Source: Saposhnikovia divaricata (Eukaryota; Streptophyta; Magnoliopsida; Apiales; Apiaceae). Taken from it: a DNA stretch of 64,000 bases. Position numbers and translations under genes: made by a program. The notes beneath the pieces were generated by a model that searched no databases, was not told the DNA's origin, and saw only the letters and a list, made by a program, of their open reading frames with translations. This document shows, piece after piece, positions 47,815 to 57,636 of the stretch (positions are counted from its first letter, which is position 1; each line of letters opens with the position of its first letter). The stretch is from the NCBI GenBank assembly GCA_036435485.1, contig CM071594.1, forward strand, positions 197,868,216-197,932,215, in the 5' to 3' direction.

Positions 47815-50026
47815 ATGGCAGAGATACCTCCTCCAACTGGTTCAAGTTCTGAGAAGGCTCAACCTACTACTGTGAGTCGTTATGAGACAATCAGGGTTCC
47901 TATTCTCAGGCCAGCAGAGTATTCAATCTGGAAGGTGAAGATGACCATGTTTCTGGAGGCTACAGATCCAGAATATCTTGACAGAATTTATGAAGGTCCT
48001 CATAAACCTACAAAGCTATCTGTTGCTACTGCTGGTCAAGATGCTAAAACAGTTCCAAAGGAAAAGAAAGATCTGACTCCTGAAGATCTTTCTGTTGGTG
48101 TATACTGAAAATATTTATTTGAAGTATTTACATTTATTTCTGGCCGGTTTAATTGAGAATCATTTAAATGTTTACATATTGTCTAAATATTATATATTGT
48201 GAATAATCTAGTATCAAATGGGATACAGAATATTAGATTATTAAATACGGTTTATATAATATAATAAGGTTCACAGCACAGGTGGAGTTAGACAATCCAC
48301 TGGAATGGCTGTAGTATTATTTAGATTAGTTTATATTGACTAATAAATAATACTAATATACTTTGTGTATATTGAACAGGATCAAATTTAGAATTGTTCC
48401 CTTATACTGATTAAGAAGGTGAACTAAGATTCTATGTTATTATTAATGCTTAGGTTCTTAATCCGGAAATAATAATTGACACGTATATATTATTTACATG
48501 CTTTAATTTATATATGAAATAATTCTTTTGATTTATTTCATTATATTTTGGGTGATGAAATAATATATATGGTGGGATATTATTTATTGAAGGAATCCAT
48601 GTCCTGATAATATTCGGGTTAATGATGTCCCCTTGAAAGCTCAAAAAGATTTAATTATGTGAAACCCTGCAGGTGGATTTATTCCGGCATAATTAAATAA
48701 AGGTTGAGTGGATAATCAAGGATAAAAGATATTAATTAAATGAATTATCAGTAATTTATTTAATTAATGGACATGTGATATTTTAAACATGGGGAATTTA
48801 ATAAGCAAATAATATTGGAACCGAATTAATTAATTAAATTACGGTATTAGGAAAGGTAGTGCAAATATTAATTCTTTAGTGGATTGAATTAATATTTAAT
48901 TACATTGGGCTAGGCTCAAGATGTAATTAGAAGGCCCAACCTAATTATCCATGATCCCTATTGTAGCCTATATATATTCCTATTCTCTTCTTGCTGGGGG
49001 CTGGTCGAAAACTTTTGTAGCCACCCAAGAGCAAGAAGAGAGGTCAACTTGAGAAGACGAAGGCCACACTTCGTTCAAGGGAATTTGGGAATACAATAGA
49101 AGAGCGTGGAATCAACCGTTACCAAGGTGACTTTTCTATTCGTACTCGTTAATTTAGTGTATCAAAATTCGCAGTGCCAAGATCTGATTGTCCCAACACT
49201 TTCATCTATTGCTAAGGATGCAAAAGTCAGGTATCTACTTCATAGTGCTTTAGACAATGTTATATCTAATAAAGTGATTAACTACACTACTGCCCAAGAA
49301 ATCTGGGATGCACTTGAGGTTAGATGTCAAGGAACTGCTGCTATCAAGAAGAATAGAAGGAACATACTCACACAGGAGTATGAGCACTTTGAGGCCAAAT
49401 CTGAAGAAACCATGACAGAAACATTTGACAGATTCTGTAAACTACTCAATGATTTGTCATTGGTTAATAAAGAGTATGATCTAGAAGACTCAAATCTCAA
49501 ATTTCTTCTTGCCTTACCTGAAAAGTGGGATGTGAAGACAACCACCATAAGAGATAACTATGATCTTGCTGATAATGAGATTGATGAAATCTATGGGTTG
49601 CTCAAAACTCATGAATTGGAATTGAAGCAGAGAAACAGGAGATCAAGCAAGAAGACAAAGTCTATTGCTCTTAAGATTGAAGAAAAACCCTTGAAGAAGG
49701 AAGCATCAAGAAAGAAAGCTAAGGGAAAGGCTCTAGTCATACATTCTGAAAGTGAGTCATCAAACTCTGATGTTGACTCAAACATTGATGAATCATCTGA
49801 CTCTGAGGATGATGAAGAAGAAATGATGTAAATGGCTGCTTTGATTGTGAAGACCTTCAAGAAGATGGGTTTTAAGAACTTCAAGAAGGGAAAAAGGTTT
49901 TCTAAGAAAGATTCAAATTTTGACAGAAAGAGTTTCAGAAAGTCTGAGAGAAAGGATACCAAATCTGGGAAGAAAGACAAGTCTGAGATTCAATGCTACA
50001 AGGGATTATCATGCTATTTATCATAA
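47815..50026 (+). pseudogene. C5 gag, interrupted and deleted
   Basis: ATG 47815 opens a frame like the C6 gag (VPILRPAEYSIWKVKMTMFL). It is interrupted after EDLS by the 1106-bp LTR at 48093-49198 and resumes at SSIAKDAKVRY. After resumption a stop lies at 49829, then a Lys-rich block, and at about 49995 the sequence jumps from the first zinc knuckle (CYK) to a segment equivalent to C6 position 57428. All three zinc knuckles are thereby destroyed. An ATG frame beginning at 49106 inside the solo LTR reads into gag, which is coincidental. Confidence 0.88.
48093..49198 (+). repeat. Solo LTR in C5 gag (1106 bp)
   Basis: TGTTGG...CCAACA with perfect 6-bp terminal inverted repeats and a ctttc duplication at 48088-48092 and 49199-49203. 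It has no PBS, PPT or coding region. A TATA-like ctatatatattcc at about 48966 followed by a CT-rich stretch suggests plus orientation. It belongs to a family different from the other LTRs here. A short non-autonomous element cannot be fully excluded, but no internal duplication is visible. Confidence 0.85.
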
Positions 50027-50206
50027 CAACTATGAACTTAAGCCCAATTTGAAATGGGTTAAGGTTAATTCTGCAAGTGTAAACTCTGAAAAAGTTAGCT
50101 AAACTCTAATAATGTAAATTCCGCTGCTAAAGCTAACAAAATTAAGAAAGCCAAGGGATCCAAGCAAGTCTGGACCTTAAATCTAATCTTCAGTGATTGT
50201 TTATGA

Positions 50207-53200
50207 TTGCAGGGCATCAGGGAGAGTACCCTAGTCATGGACAGTGGATGTTCAGGACACATGACTGGAAATAAACCCCTGCTATCAGAGTATGTGGAAA
50301 AGGCTGGCCCAAAAGTTTTCTATGGAGATGGCAACATAGGACGTACTCTGGGATATGGCAATATCAATCTTCGAAGTGTCATCATCACAAATGTAGCTCT
50401 GGTTCCAGGACTCAAGCATGATCTGCTATCTGTGAGTCAAATCTGTGACAGAGGATATCATGTAGATTTTCATCATGAATACTGTGAAATCATCAGTAAA
50501 TCTACAGGGAAAGTTGTTCTAGTTGGACACAGGCGCAATAATATCTATGGAGCAAGTTTGTTGACAAACTCTGATGGAAAAGCTGTGTGCCTATCCACAA
50601 GAATGTCTAGTGAAGAGAGTTGGAAGTGGCATAAGAAACTCTCTCATCTGAATCTAAACAACATTAATGAGTTGATAAGAAAGGATCTTGTAAGAGGACT
50701 TCCAAAGTCTCTATTAAATGTTGATGGCCTATGTGATTCCTGTCAAAAGGCCAAACAAAGAAAGTCATCTTTCAAGACCAAGTCTGAATCTTCAATTGTT
50801 GATCCTTATCATCTTCTACATGTTGATCTCTTTGGACAAGTGAATGTCTTGTCAATTGAAAGAAAGAAATATGCTCTAGTCATTGTTGATGAACACACCA
50901 GATACACTTGGGTGTATTTTTTAGCAAAGAAGGATGAAACTGCATTAACTCTGATGGAGCATATAAAGCTGCTGGACAAAGGATCAAAACACAAAGTCAA
51001 AATAATCAGGAGTGATAATGGAACTGAATTCAGGAATGCAACAATGGAAGAATTCTGCAAGAACAGAGGAGTGAAGCAAGAGTTTTCTGCACCTGGTACA
51101 CCACAGCAAAATGGTGTAGTTGAGAAGAAGAACAGAACCTTGATAGAATCTGCCAGAACTATGCTTGATGAAGCAAAATTGCCAACCTATTTCTGGGCAG
51201 AAGCAGTTCAAACAGCATGTTTTACTCAAAATGCCTCACTGATCAACAAGCATGGAAAAAGACCATATGAGATGGTGAGGGAAAAGAAGCCAAACCTGAA
51301 ATATTTTCATATTTTTGGGTGCAAATGTTTTGTGTTGAAAACTCACCCTGAACAGTTGACCAAATTTGAGTTAAAAACTGATGAAGGAATTTTTGTTGGC
51401 TATCCGCTGTCAACTAAGGCATTCAGAGTTTATAATCTGAGAACTAAGGTGATCATGGAGTCAATTCATGTGTCATTTGATGACAAGAAAATAACTGGAC
51501 TTGAAGATGTAAATGAACATGATCAATTGTACTTTGAAAATGAAGACTTAATCTCTGATGAAGTAAACTCTGATGAAACTGATCTGACAAACTCTGTTGA
51601 AGCATACTCTGAACCTCTACTGGTAAACACTGAAGAAACTTCTCAGCTAGAACAAAGGGGAGAACCAATTGAGGGGGAGCATTATCAAAATGATGACTCA
51701 AATTCTGATAGTGAATCAACTGAAAAATCTGGATCAAACTCTGATGAATCAAACTCTAAAAGTGCAAAATCTGACAGTTCAAACTCTGAGCAGTCAAATT
51801 CAGGGGGAGCCTCAGAAAATGAAGAAAGACAATAAGAAAATGAGGAGAACATGGATCAAGGGGGAGGATCACATACTGATAGAAGCCATTTACCTTCTGC
51901 TAGGAAATGGACAAAATCTCATACACCTGATTTAATTATTGGAGATCCAGATGCAAAAGTAAGGACAAGGAGTGGTACAACAAATGAATGTCTGTTTCAT
52001 GCATTCTTGTCTAAGAATGAACCAAAGAAGGTAGAAGAAGCTCTTCAAGATGCTGACTGGATAACAGCAATGCAGGAGGAGTTAAATGAATTTGAAAGGA
52101 ATGAAGTATGGACCCTTGTACCTAGACCATAGAATAGATCTGTTGTTGGTACTAGATGGGTTTTCAGAAACAAAACTGACAGTAAGGGAGTTGTTACAAG
52201 GAACAAAGCTAGACTTGTGGCAAAAGGCTATTCACAACAGGAAGGAATAGATTATGATGAAACTTTTGCTCCAGTTGCAAGATTGGAGGCAATAAGAATT
52301 TTTCTAGCATATGCCTCTCACAAGAAATTCAAGGTATTTCAGATGGATATGAAAAGTGCTTTTCTGAATGGGAAGCTTGAAGAAGAAGAGTTTATTGAAC
52401 AACCACCAGGTTTTGTGGACCCAAAATATCCAGACTATGTCTACAGGCTGGATAAGGCACTCTGTGGACTTAAGCAGGCACCAAGAGCATGGTATGAAAC
52501 TCTAGATCAATTTCTTTTAGAAAGTGGGTTCAACAGAGGTGCAATTGATAAAACACTGTTCTATTTTAACTATGGTGATGACTTGCTTTTAGTTCAGATA
52601 TATGTTGATGACATAATTTTTGGGTCTACTAATGATAAACTCTGTAAAAAGTTTGCCAAGCTCATGCAGTCCAGGTATCAAATGAGCATGATGGGAGAGC
52701 TTAGCTATTTTCTAGGCCTATAGGTGAAGCAAACAGATGATGGGATTTTCATAAATCAAGCAAAATATACCAGAAATCTTCTCAAGAAATTTGGTATACT
52801 TGACTGCTCATCTGCATCAACTCCCATGGCAACATCAACAAAGTTGGACAAAGACACAGGAGCTCCAGTAGATATGAAAAACTATAGAGGCATGATAGGA
52901 TCTCTTCTTTATGTAACAGCAAGCAGACCTGATATCATGTATGCAACTTGTTTATGTGCAAGGTTTCAGGCAGATTCCAGAGAACCACATCTAACAGCTG
53001 TGAAGAGGATTTTTAAGTATCTCAAGGGAACCATAACCTTAGGTCTGTGGTATCCTAGAGAATCAGATTTCAAGCTACTTGGTTACTCTGATGCAGACTT
53101 TGTAGGCTGCAAGATAGACAGAAAAAGCACCAGTGGAAGTTGTCAATTTCTTGGTGATAGGCTTGTTTCTTGGTACAGCAAGAAACAAAAAGCAATTTCT

Positions 53201-53545
53201 ACATCTACAGCTGAAGCAGAGTATATTGCTGCTGGTAGCTGTTGTGCACAGATTCTGTGGATGAAGAATCAATTGCTAGATTATGGATTGAGGTACAGTA
53301 AAATACCTATTTACTGTGATAATCAGAGTGCTATTGCTATGACAGGTAATCCAGTACAACATTCAATGACCAAGCACATCAGCATAAGGTATCACTTTAT
53401 CAGAGAACATGTAGAGGAAGGGAATATTGAGTTTCATTTTGTGTCTACAGAACAACAGCTTGCAGATATCTTCACCAAGCCATTGAGTGAAGCTGTATTT
53501 ACAAGGCTGGTAAATGAACTAGGAATGGTCTCTGGTTTTGACTAG
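50207..53545 (+). pseudogene. C5 pol, broken by stops
   Basis: Same layout as C6 pol. Blocks: 50207-51835 (protease DSGCSGHMTG, integrase zinc region WHKKLSHLNLNN, integrase core through ERKKYALVIVDEHTR and PGTPQQNGVVEKKNRTL, acidic linker), 51851-52132, 52217-52723 (RT with YVDDIIFGS) and 52724-53545 (RNase H with ADIFTKPL). Stops lie at about 51833, 52130 and 52721. Integrase has a Lys in place of Arg in the usual VVERKNRT, and EEEFIEQ replaces EEEVFVEQ in RT. All remaining catalytic motifs can be read. Confidence 0.92.
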
Positions 53546-54818
53546 AGATATTGGTTAGACTCAAAATTTTATTTATGTAATGTGTTGCTCATAATTCTGT
53601 GGTATGTTAACTGCTATGTGAACTCTTTGTTAAACTCTGCTATGCAAACTCTGTTCATTAACTGTTAAGCTCTGATAGCATGCTCTGTAGATCATACACT
53701 GTTGACATGTTGGATAAACTCTGAGAAACTCTGATATTATTATTGTCTGAATGTAATCACCAATGAAGAAATATGTATGAAGCATGATTCTCAGTAAATA
53801 ATCATGAATCCTTCTAAGTTATTTGTGATCTAACCTTTGACTGTGCAGAAAATTAACACAGCATGATACTGTTTCATATTTATAACATCTCTTAGTTTAT
53901 TTATCCTAAACTTTGAGTCTGTAAATATTGTGTGCATTGCCTCTCATGAATAATTTCCGATGTTGATGAGCTCTAAACTCTATTAGTTATACACTATTAA
54001 TTTAAATGCTATTATTAGACTACCCCCAAATAAAATGTATATAGGTTGATAAAACTCTTTTGAGATTATGTTGGTGTCTAGGACGACCCAGGAACTTGCT
54101 GGTATATAGTAAGGGCTAAAATTCTCTAATTTTTGGTGACTAGTCGAAGACTAGAAAGACCCAGGAACTTATCAAAATGACAAGGGCTAAAATTATAGAA
54201 TTTTTGGTGACTACTTCCAACCTCTGATTACTGGAGAAACAAAAAAAATAAAATTAGACGGGGGGTATAAATTAATTAAATATTACTGTAGGTAAATCGT
54301 TTACTACAGAGTTTAGTATTCATTATACATTCATTGTTTACTATGAGAGTTTGTGCATTAAGTGTTTACTGATTTACTTTATGGATTTTATGAAAAATTA
54401 GATGCTCTAAAATTTGAATTGGTAAACTCTGCTATAACATACATAAATTCACACCTGTGCAGTTCTTGAAAGGATTATGGTAATGAAGTTGGAGAATTGA
54501 CAAACGCTGATGAATTTTGTCTAATACTCTGAGGTATATTTTCTTTCTGGTAATTTAAATACTTGGGGTGAAAAGAGTTTTTGAAAAATGAAATAAATTA
54601 TTGACAATTGTTAATGAGTGTTTGTGTTAAAGTGTGTCAGTAATGGGAGAGAGAAAGAAGCAGTAATTATTGCTGCAATTACTAAACGTGCAAAGTCTTT
54701 TCACTGCATGTGTGCCACATGTCCCACTCACACATTAAACAAGGAATTGGTTGGGTGTATTAATGGTTAAAATGATTGGATTTTACTTTTTCATTACAAC
54801 TCTAATCATTTTTACATA
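53546..54818 (+). other. C5 3' non-coding region, up to C6
   Basis: No gene. It aligns with 60961-62035 of C6 and then with 62935-63045 of C6, skipping the segment that holds the antisense gene. It is dense in aaactctg words and has two tttttggtgact / acccaggaact repeats at about 54070-54215. Confidence 0.75.
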
Positions 54819-55327
54819 TGTTAAATATAATTGATGTGTTTTAATCAGTGTTTAAGTGTTACAGGGAGTTATCAGAGTTTAGCTGGAAGCAGTCAAAGTT
54901 TGAGTAAACTCTGACAGATGGAAGCTCGACAGAGTTTGTTAAACTCTGTCTGGAGGAAGCGCGTCTACTGGTCAACAGTGATTGAAGATTTATTATGGAA
55001 GCGATATCTTTGAAGATTGGATAGCTGTCAAAGAGATCGAGTTGACATAGGAGACGTGTGACAATCTGTAATTGATATCATTGTATAGCTGATTATTAGG
55101 AATATCAATTAGAGATTGTATCGTAGCTGTATGTTATATAAATACAGATAGGTTAACCCTAGAAGGGTATCGATAACGAATTATCTTTATTGTAACCTAG
55201 CAGCTCTTTGTGACATTTTACATCACGAAGAGGGTTCGAAATACAAGAAGGTTTTTAAGTGCATAAACGCTTTTACTTGTTAATCTCTCATACAAAGTTG
55301 ATTATTAATTGTGTATTCGGCCTAACA
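54819..55327 (+). repeat. 5' LTR of C6
   Basis: 509 bp, TGTTAAATATAATTG...GGCCTAACA, nearly the same as the solo LTR at 42244. Hairpin at 54928-54950. A TATA-like atataaatacag is at about 55135. Confidence 0.92.
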
Positions 55328-55329
55328 AG

Positions 55330-55341
55330 TGGTATCAGAGC
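55330..55341 (+). other. PBS of C6 (initiator Met tRNA)
   Basis: TGGTATCAGAGC, two bases after the LTR end. Confidence 0.9.
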
Positions 55342-55388
55342 CAATCTGTTACTTTATTACAGGTTAAGATCCAAACACAACAATAATC

Positions 55389-56681
55389 ATGTCAGCAATT
55401 CCTCCACCAACACCTACTGTTTCTGAAAAGGCTCCTACTACTGTGAGTCGTTATGAACCAATCAGGGTTCCTATTCTGAGGCCATTAGAGTATGCTATGT
55501 GGAAGGTCAAGATGACTATGTTTCTGGAGGCTACAGATCCAGAATATCTTGACAGGATTTATGAAGGCCCTCACAATCCTACAAAGCTATCTGTTGCAGT
55601 TGCTGGTGAAGCAGCAAAAATGGTTCCAAAGGAAAAGAAGGACATGACTCCTGAAGATCTATCATCAATTGCTAAGGATGCAAAAGTTAGGCATTTACTG
55701 CATAGTGCTTTAGACAATGTTATGTCTAACAAAGTCATTAACTGCACCACTGCAAAAGAGATATGGGATGCTCTTGAAGTCAGGTGTCAAGGAACTGCAG
55801 CTATTAAGAAGAATAGGAGAAACATACTCACACAAGAGTATGAGCATTTTGAGGCTAAACCTGAAGTGACCATGACAGAAACATTTGATAGATTTTGTAA
55901 ACTGATTAATGATCTGTCATTGGTCAACAAAGAGTATGATCTAGAAGACTCGAATCTCAAGTTTCTTCTTTCTCTACCTGAAAAGTGGGATGTGAAAACA
56001 ACCACTATTGGAGACAACTATGATCTTGCTGAAACAGAGATTGATGAAATCTATGGACTGCTCAAAACTCATGAATTGGAAATGGAGCAGAGAAACAGGA
56101 GATCAAGCAGGAAAGGAAAGTCTGTTGCTCTTAATGTTGAAGAGAAGCCTCAGAAGAAAGAGGCAACAAGAAGGAAAATGAAGGGAAAAGCTTTGGTCAT
56201 ACATTCAGAAATTGAATCACCAAACTCTGATTATGATTCAAATTCTTCTGAATCATCTGACTCTGAGGATGATGAAGAAGAAATGAGGAAAATGGCTGTG
56301 TTAATGGTGAAGACTTTCAAGAAAATGGGCTTCAAGAATTTCAAGAAAGGAAAAAGGTTTTCTAGGGATTCAAATGAAGACAGGAAAAGCTACAGGAAGT
56401 CTGATAAGAGAGGTTCTAAAGGGAAGACGGATAAGTCTGAAATTCAATGCTACAAGTGTAAGGAGATGGGTCACTATGCTCCTGAGTGCAAGAAGGGTAA
56501 AACTGGAAAGTTACTCTACACTAAAGGCAGAGATTGGGCAGATACTTCAGATTCTGATGAAGAAGTGAACTATGCTCTCATGGCTACTACTGAATCAGAA
56601 TCCTCTGAAAATCAGGTACCTCTAACTACCTATGCTTATAATATTGATGACATTGCTCAATTAAGAATTTATCTTAAGTAA
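55389..56681 (+). CDS. C6 gag, first part (430 aa)
   Basis: ATG 55389. Opening VPILRPLEYAMWKVKMTMFL (about residues 27-46) is the copia gag N-terminal domain; the helical core (TAKEIWDALEVRCQG, then FLLSLPEKWDVKT) follows, then a Lys/Glu-rich linker with a Ser-Asp cluster. A CCHC knuckle lies at 56448-56489 (CYKCKEMGHYAPEC). The frame ends at a TAA (56679-56681) after RIYLK, but the same frame continues with clearly homologous sequence. C3 has a Ser codon here, so this looks like a recent nonsense change or a readthrough site. Confidence 0.85.
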   Translation: MSAIPPPTPTVSEKAPTTVSRYEPIRVPILRPLEYAMWKVKMTMFLEATDPEYLDRIYEGPHNPTKLSVAVAGEAAKMVPKEKKDMTPEDLSSIAKDAKVRHLLHSALDNVMSNKVINCTTAKEIWDALEVRCQGTAAIKKNRRNILTQEYEHFEAKPEVTMTETFDRFCKLINDLSLVNKEYDLEDSNLKFLLSLPEKWDVKTTTIGDNYDLAETEIDEIYGLLKTHELEMEQRNRRSSRKGKSVALNVEEKPQKKEATRRKMKGKALVIHSEIESPNSDYDSNSSESSDSEDDEEEMRKMAVLMVKTFKKMGFKNFKKGKRFSRDSNEDRKSYRKSDKRGSKGKTDKSEIQCYKCKEMGHYAPECKKGKTGKLLYTKGRDWADTSDSDEEVNYALMATTESESSENQVPLTTYAYNIDDIAQLRIYLK

Positions 56682-57620
56682 TTGCATATAAGTTATAGGG
56701 ATCAGACTTTAGAAAATGAGAGGATAAAAGCTGAAAATTCTGAACTTAAAGAAAGAAATAAACTTGTTGAAGAGAAACTTGAAAACATGCAACAAGTTCA
56801 GAAAGAGAGAGATGATGCTGTTTGCAAAGAACAAAATTTGCTTCAGAAGTATAAACAACTAGAGTCAGAGTTGGAGGAAGCAAATAATAAAATTAGGACT
56901 TGGACTAATTCTGGAAAGGACACTCAACAGATTTTTCAAACAGACACTGTTGGTCTAGGTTATAATGAGGGAGATGAACTTAGATTTCAAAATCAAGTTA
57001 AAGTCAGAACTAAATTTGTTCATGGAACCAGTAAATTTTTGTCTGAAAATGAAAAGGAAGTTGTCAAAAGTAAACCAGTAAAAACTAGTGTTAAACAGGT
57101 TAATATTGGTTCAATGACAGATAAACAACTCAAACATAAACTGAAGGAGTTAAAATCTGTTGAGAAAAAGAAAGTGTCAAACAAGAACAGAAATGGAAAA
57201 GTCGGCATCACTTCAGGAAATAAACCAATGCTTGCTAGTTATGCTCCAAGAAAGACATGTCATAACTGTGGTAGTACTAAGCATCTTGCAAATTTCTGCA
57301 AGAAAAATAAAAATATAAATTCTTTACCTAAAAAGTCTGAGGTAAAGAAGGATTTTGCTAGAACTAAGCCACAGACTTTATGCACACACTGTGGAAGCAC
57401 CTGGCATTCCATTTATACTTGCAGAGAATATCATGCTATCTATCATAATTACTATGAACTGAAACCCAATCTGAAATGGGTTAAAGTTGATACTGCAAGT
57501 GTAAACACTGATACTGTTAGCTCAAACTCTGATAATGTTAATTCCGCTGCAAAAGCTAACAAAGTTAAGAATGCCAAAGGATCCAAGCAAGTCTGGATCC
57601 TTAAAACTAATCCTCAGTAA
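56682..57620 (+). CDS. C6 gag, C-terminal extension
   Basis: In frame with the first part after the TAA. It begins LHISYRDQTLENERI, then a coiled-coil-like Glu/Lys segment (about 56700-56900), a Lys-rich stretch, and two more CCHC knuckles at 57258-57299 (CHNCGSTKHLANFC) and 57381-57422 (CTHCGSTWHSIYTC). It ends at a TAA (57618-57620) right before the splice-acceptor-like site and pol. C3 carries the same extension; C4 and C5 have lost it. It is probably the tail of one gag protein rather than a separate gene. Confidence 0.75.
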   Translation: MHISYRDQTLENERIKAENSELKERNKLVEEKLENMQQVQKERDDAVCKEQNLLQKYKQLESELEEANNKIRTWTNSGKDTQQIFQTDTVGLGYNEGDELRFQNQVKVRTKFVHGTSKFLSENEKEVVKSKPVKTSVKQVNIGSMTDKQLKHKLKELKSVEKKKVSNKNRNGKVGITSGNKPMLASYAPRKTCHNCGSTKHLANFCKKNKNINSLPKKSEVKKDFARTKPQTLCTHCGSTWHSIYTCREYHAIYHNYYELKPNLKWVKVDTASVNTDTVSSNSDNVNSAAKANKVKNAKGSKQVWILKTNPQ

Positions 57621-57622
57621 TT

Positions 57623-57636
57623 GTTTGTGATTGCAG
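57623..57636 (+). promoter_or_regulatory. Acceptor-like site at the gag-pol junction
   Basis: gtttgtgattgcag directly precedes the pol frame. The same motif is at 50199-50212 in C5 (gtttatgattgcag) and at 38797-38784 on the minus strand in C3 (gtttctgattgcag). It has the pyrimidine-T-rich run and CAG of a 3' splice site. Pol has no ATG of its own near the start. No matching donor was identified, so this is suggestive only. Confidence 0.35.

Larger units (their letters stand above)
47232..54818 (+). mobile_element. C5: SIRE-type copia, cut by C6
   Basis: 5' LTR, PBS (47752-47763), gag, pol and 3' non-coding region. It is inserted into C4 after attct. Three features show decay: a solo LTR in gag, a deletion of nearly 1 kb at the gag zinc-knuckle region, and stops in pol. 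Its 3' region aligns with C6 up to a point equivalent to about 63040 in C6, just before the third ORF, where C6 itself is inserted. It lacks the antisense gene module that C3 and C6 carry at this place. Confidence 0.88.

Noticed and set aside
47232..55327. C5 and C6 as a tandem array sharing a middle LTR
   Set aside because: The C5 3' region stops at a point equivalent to the middle of the C6 3' region, before ORF3 and without a PPT, so C6 inserted into C5 rather than sharing its 3' LTR.
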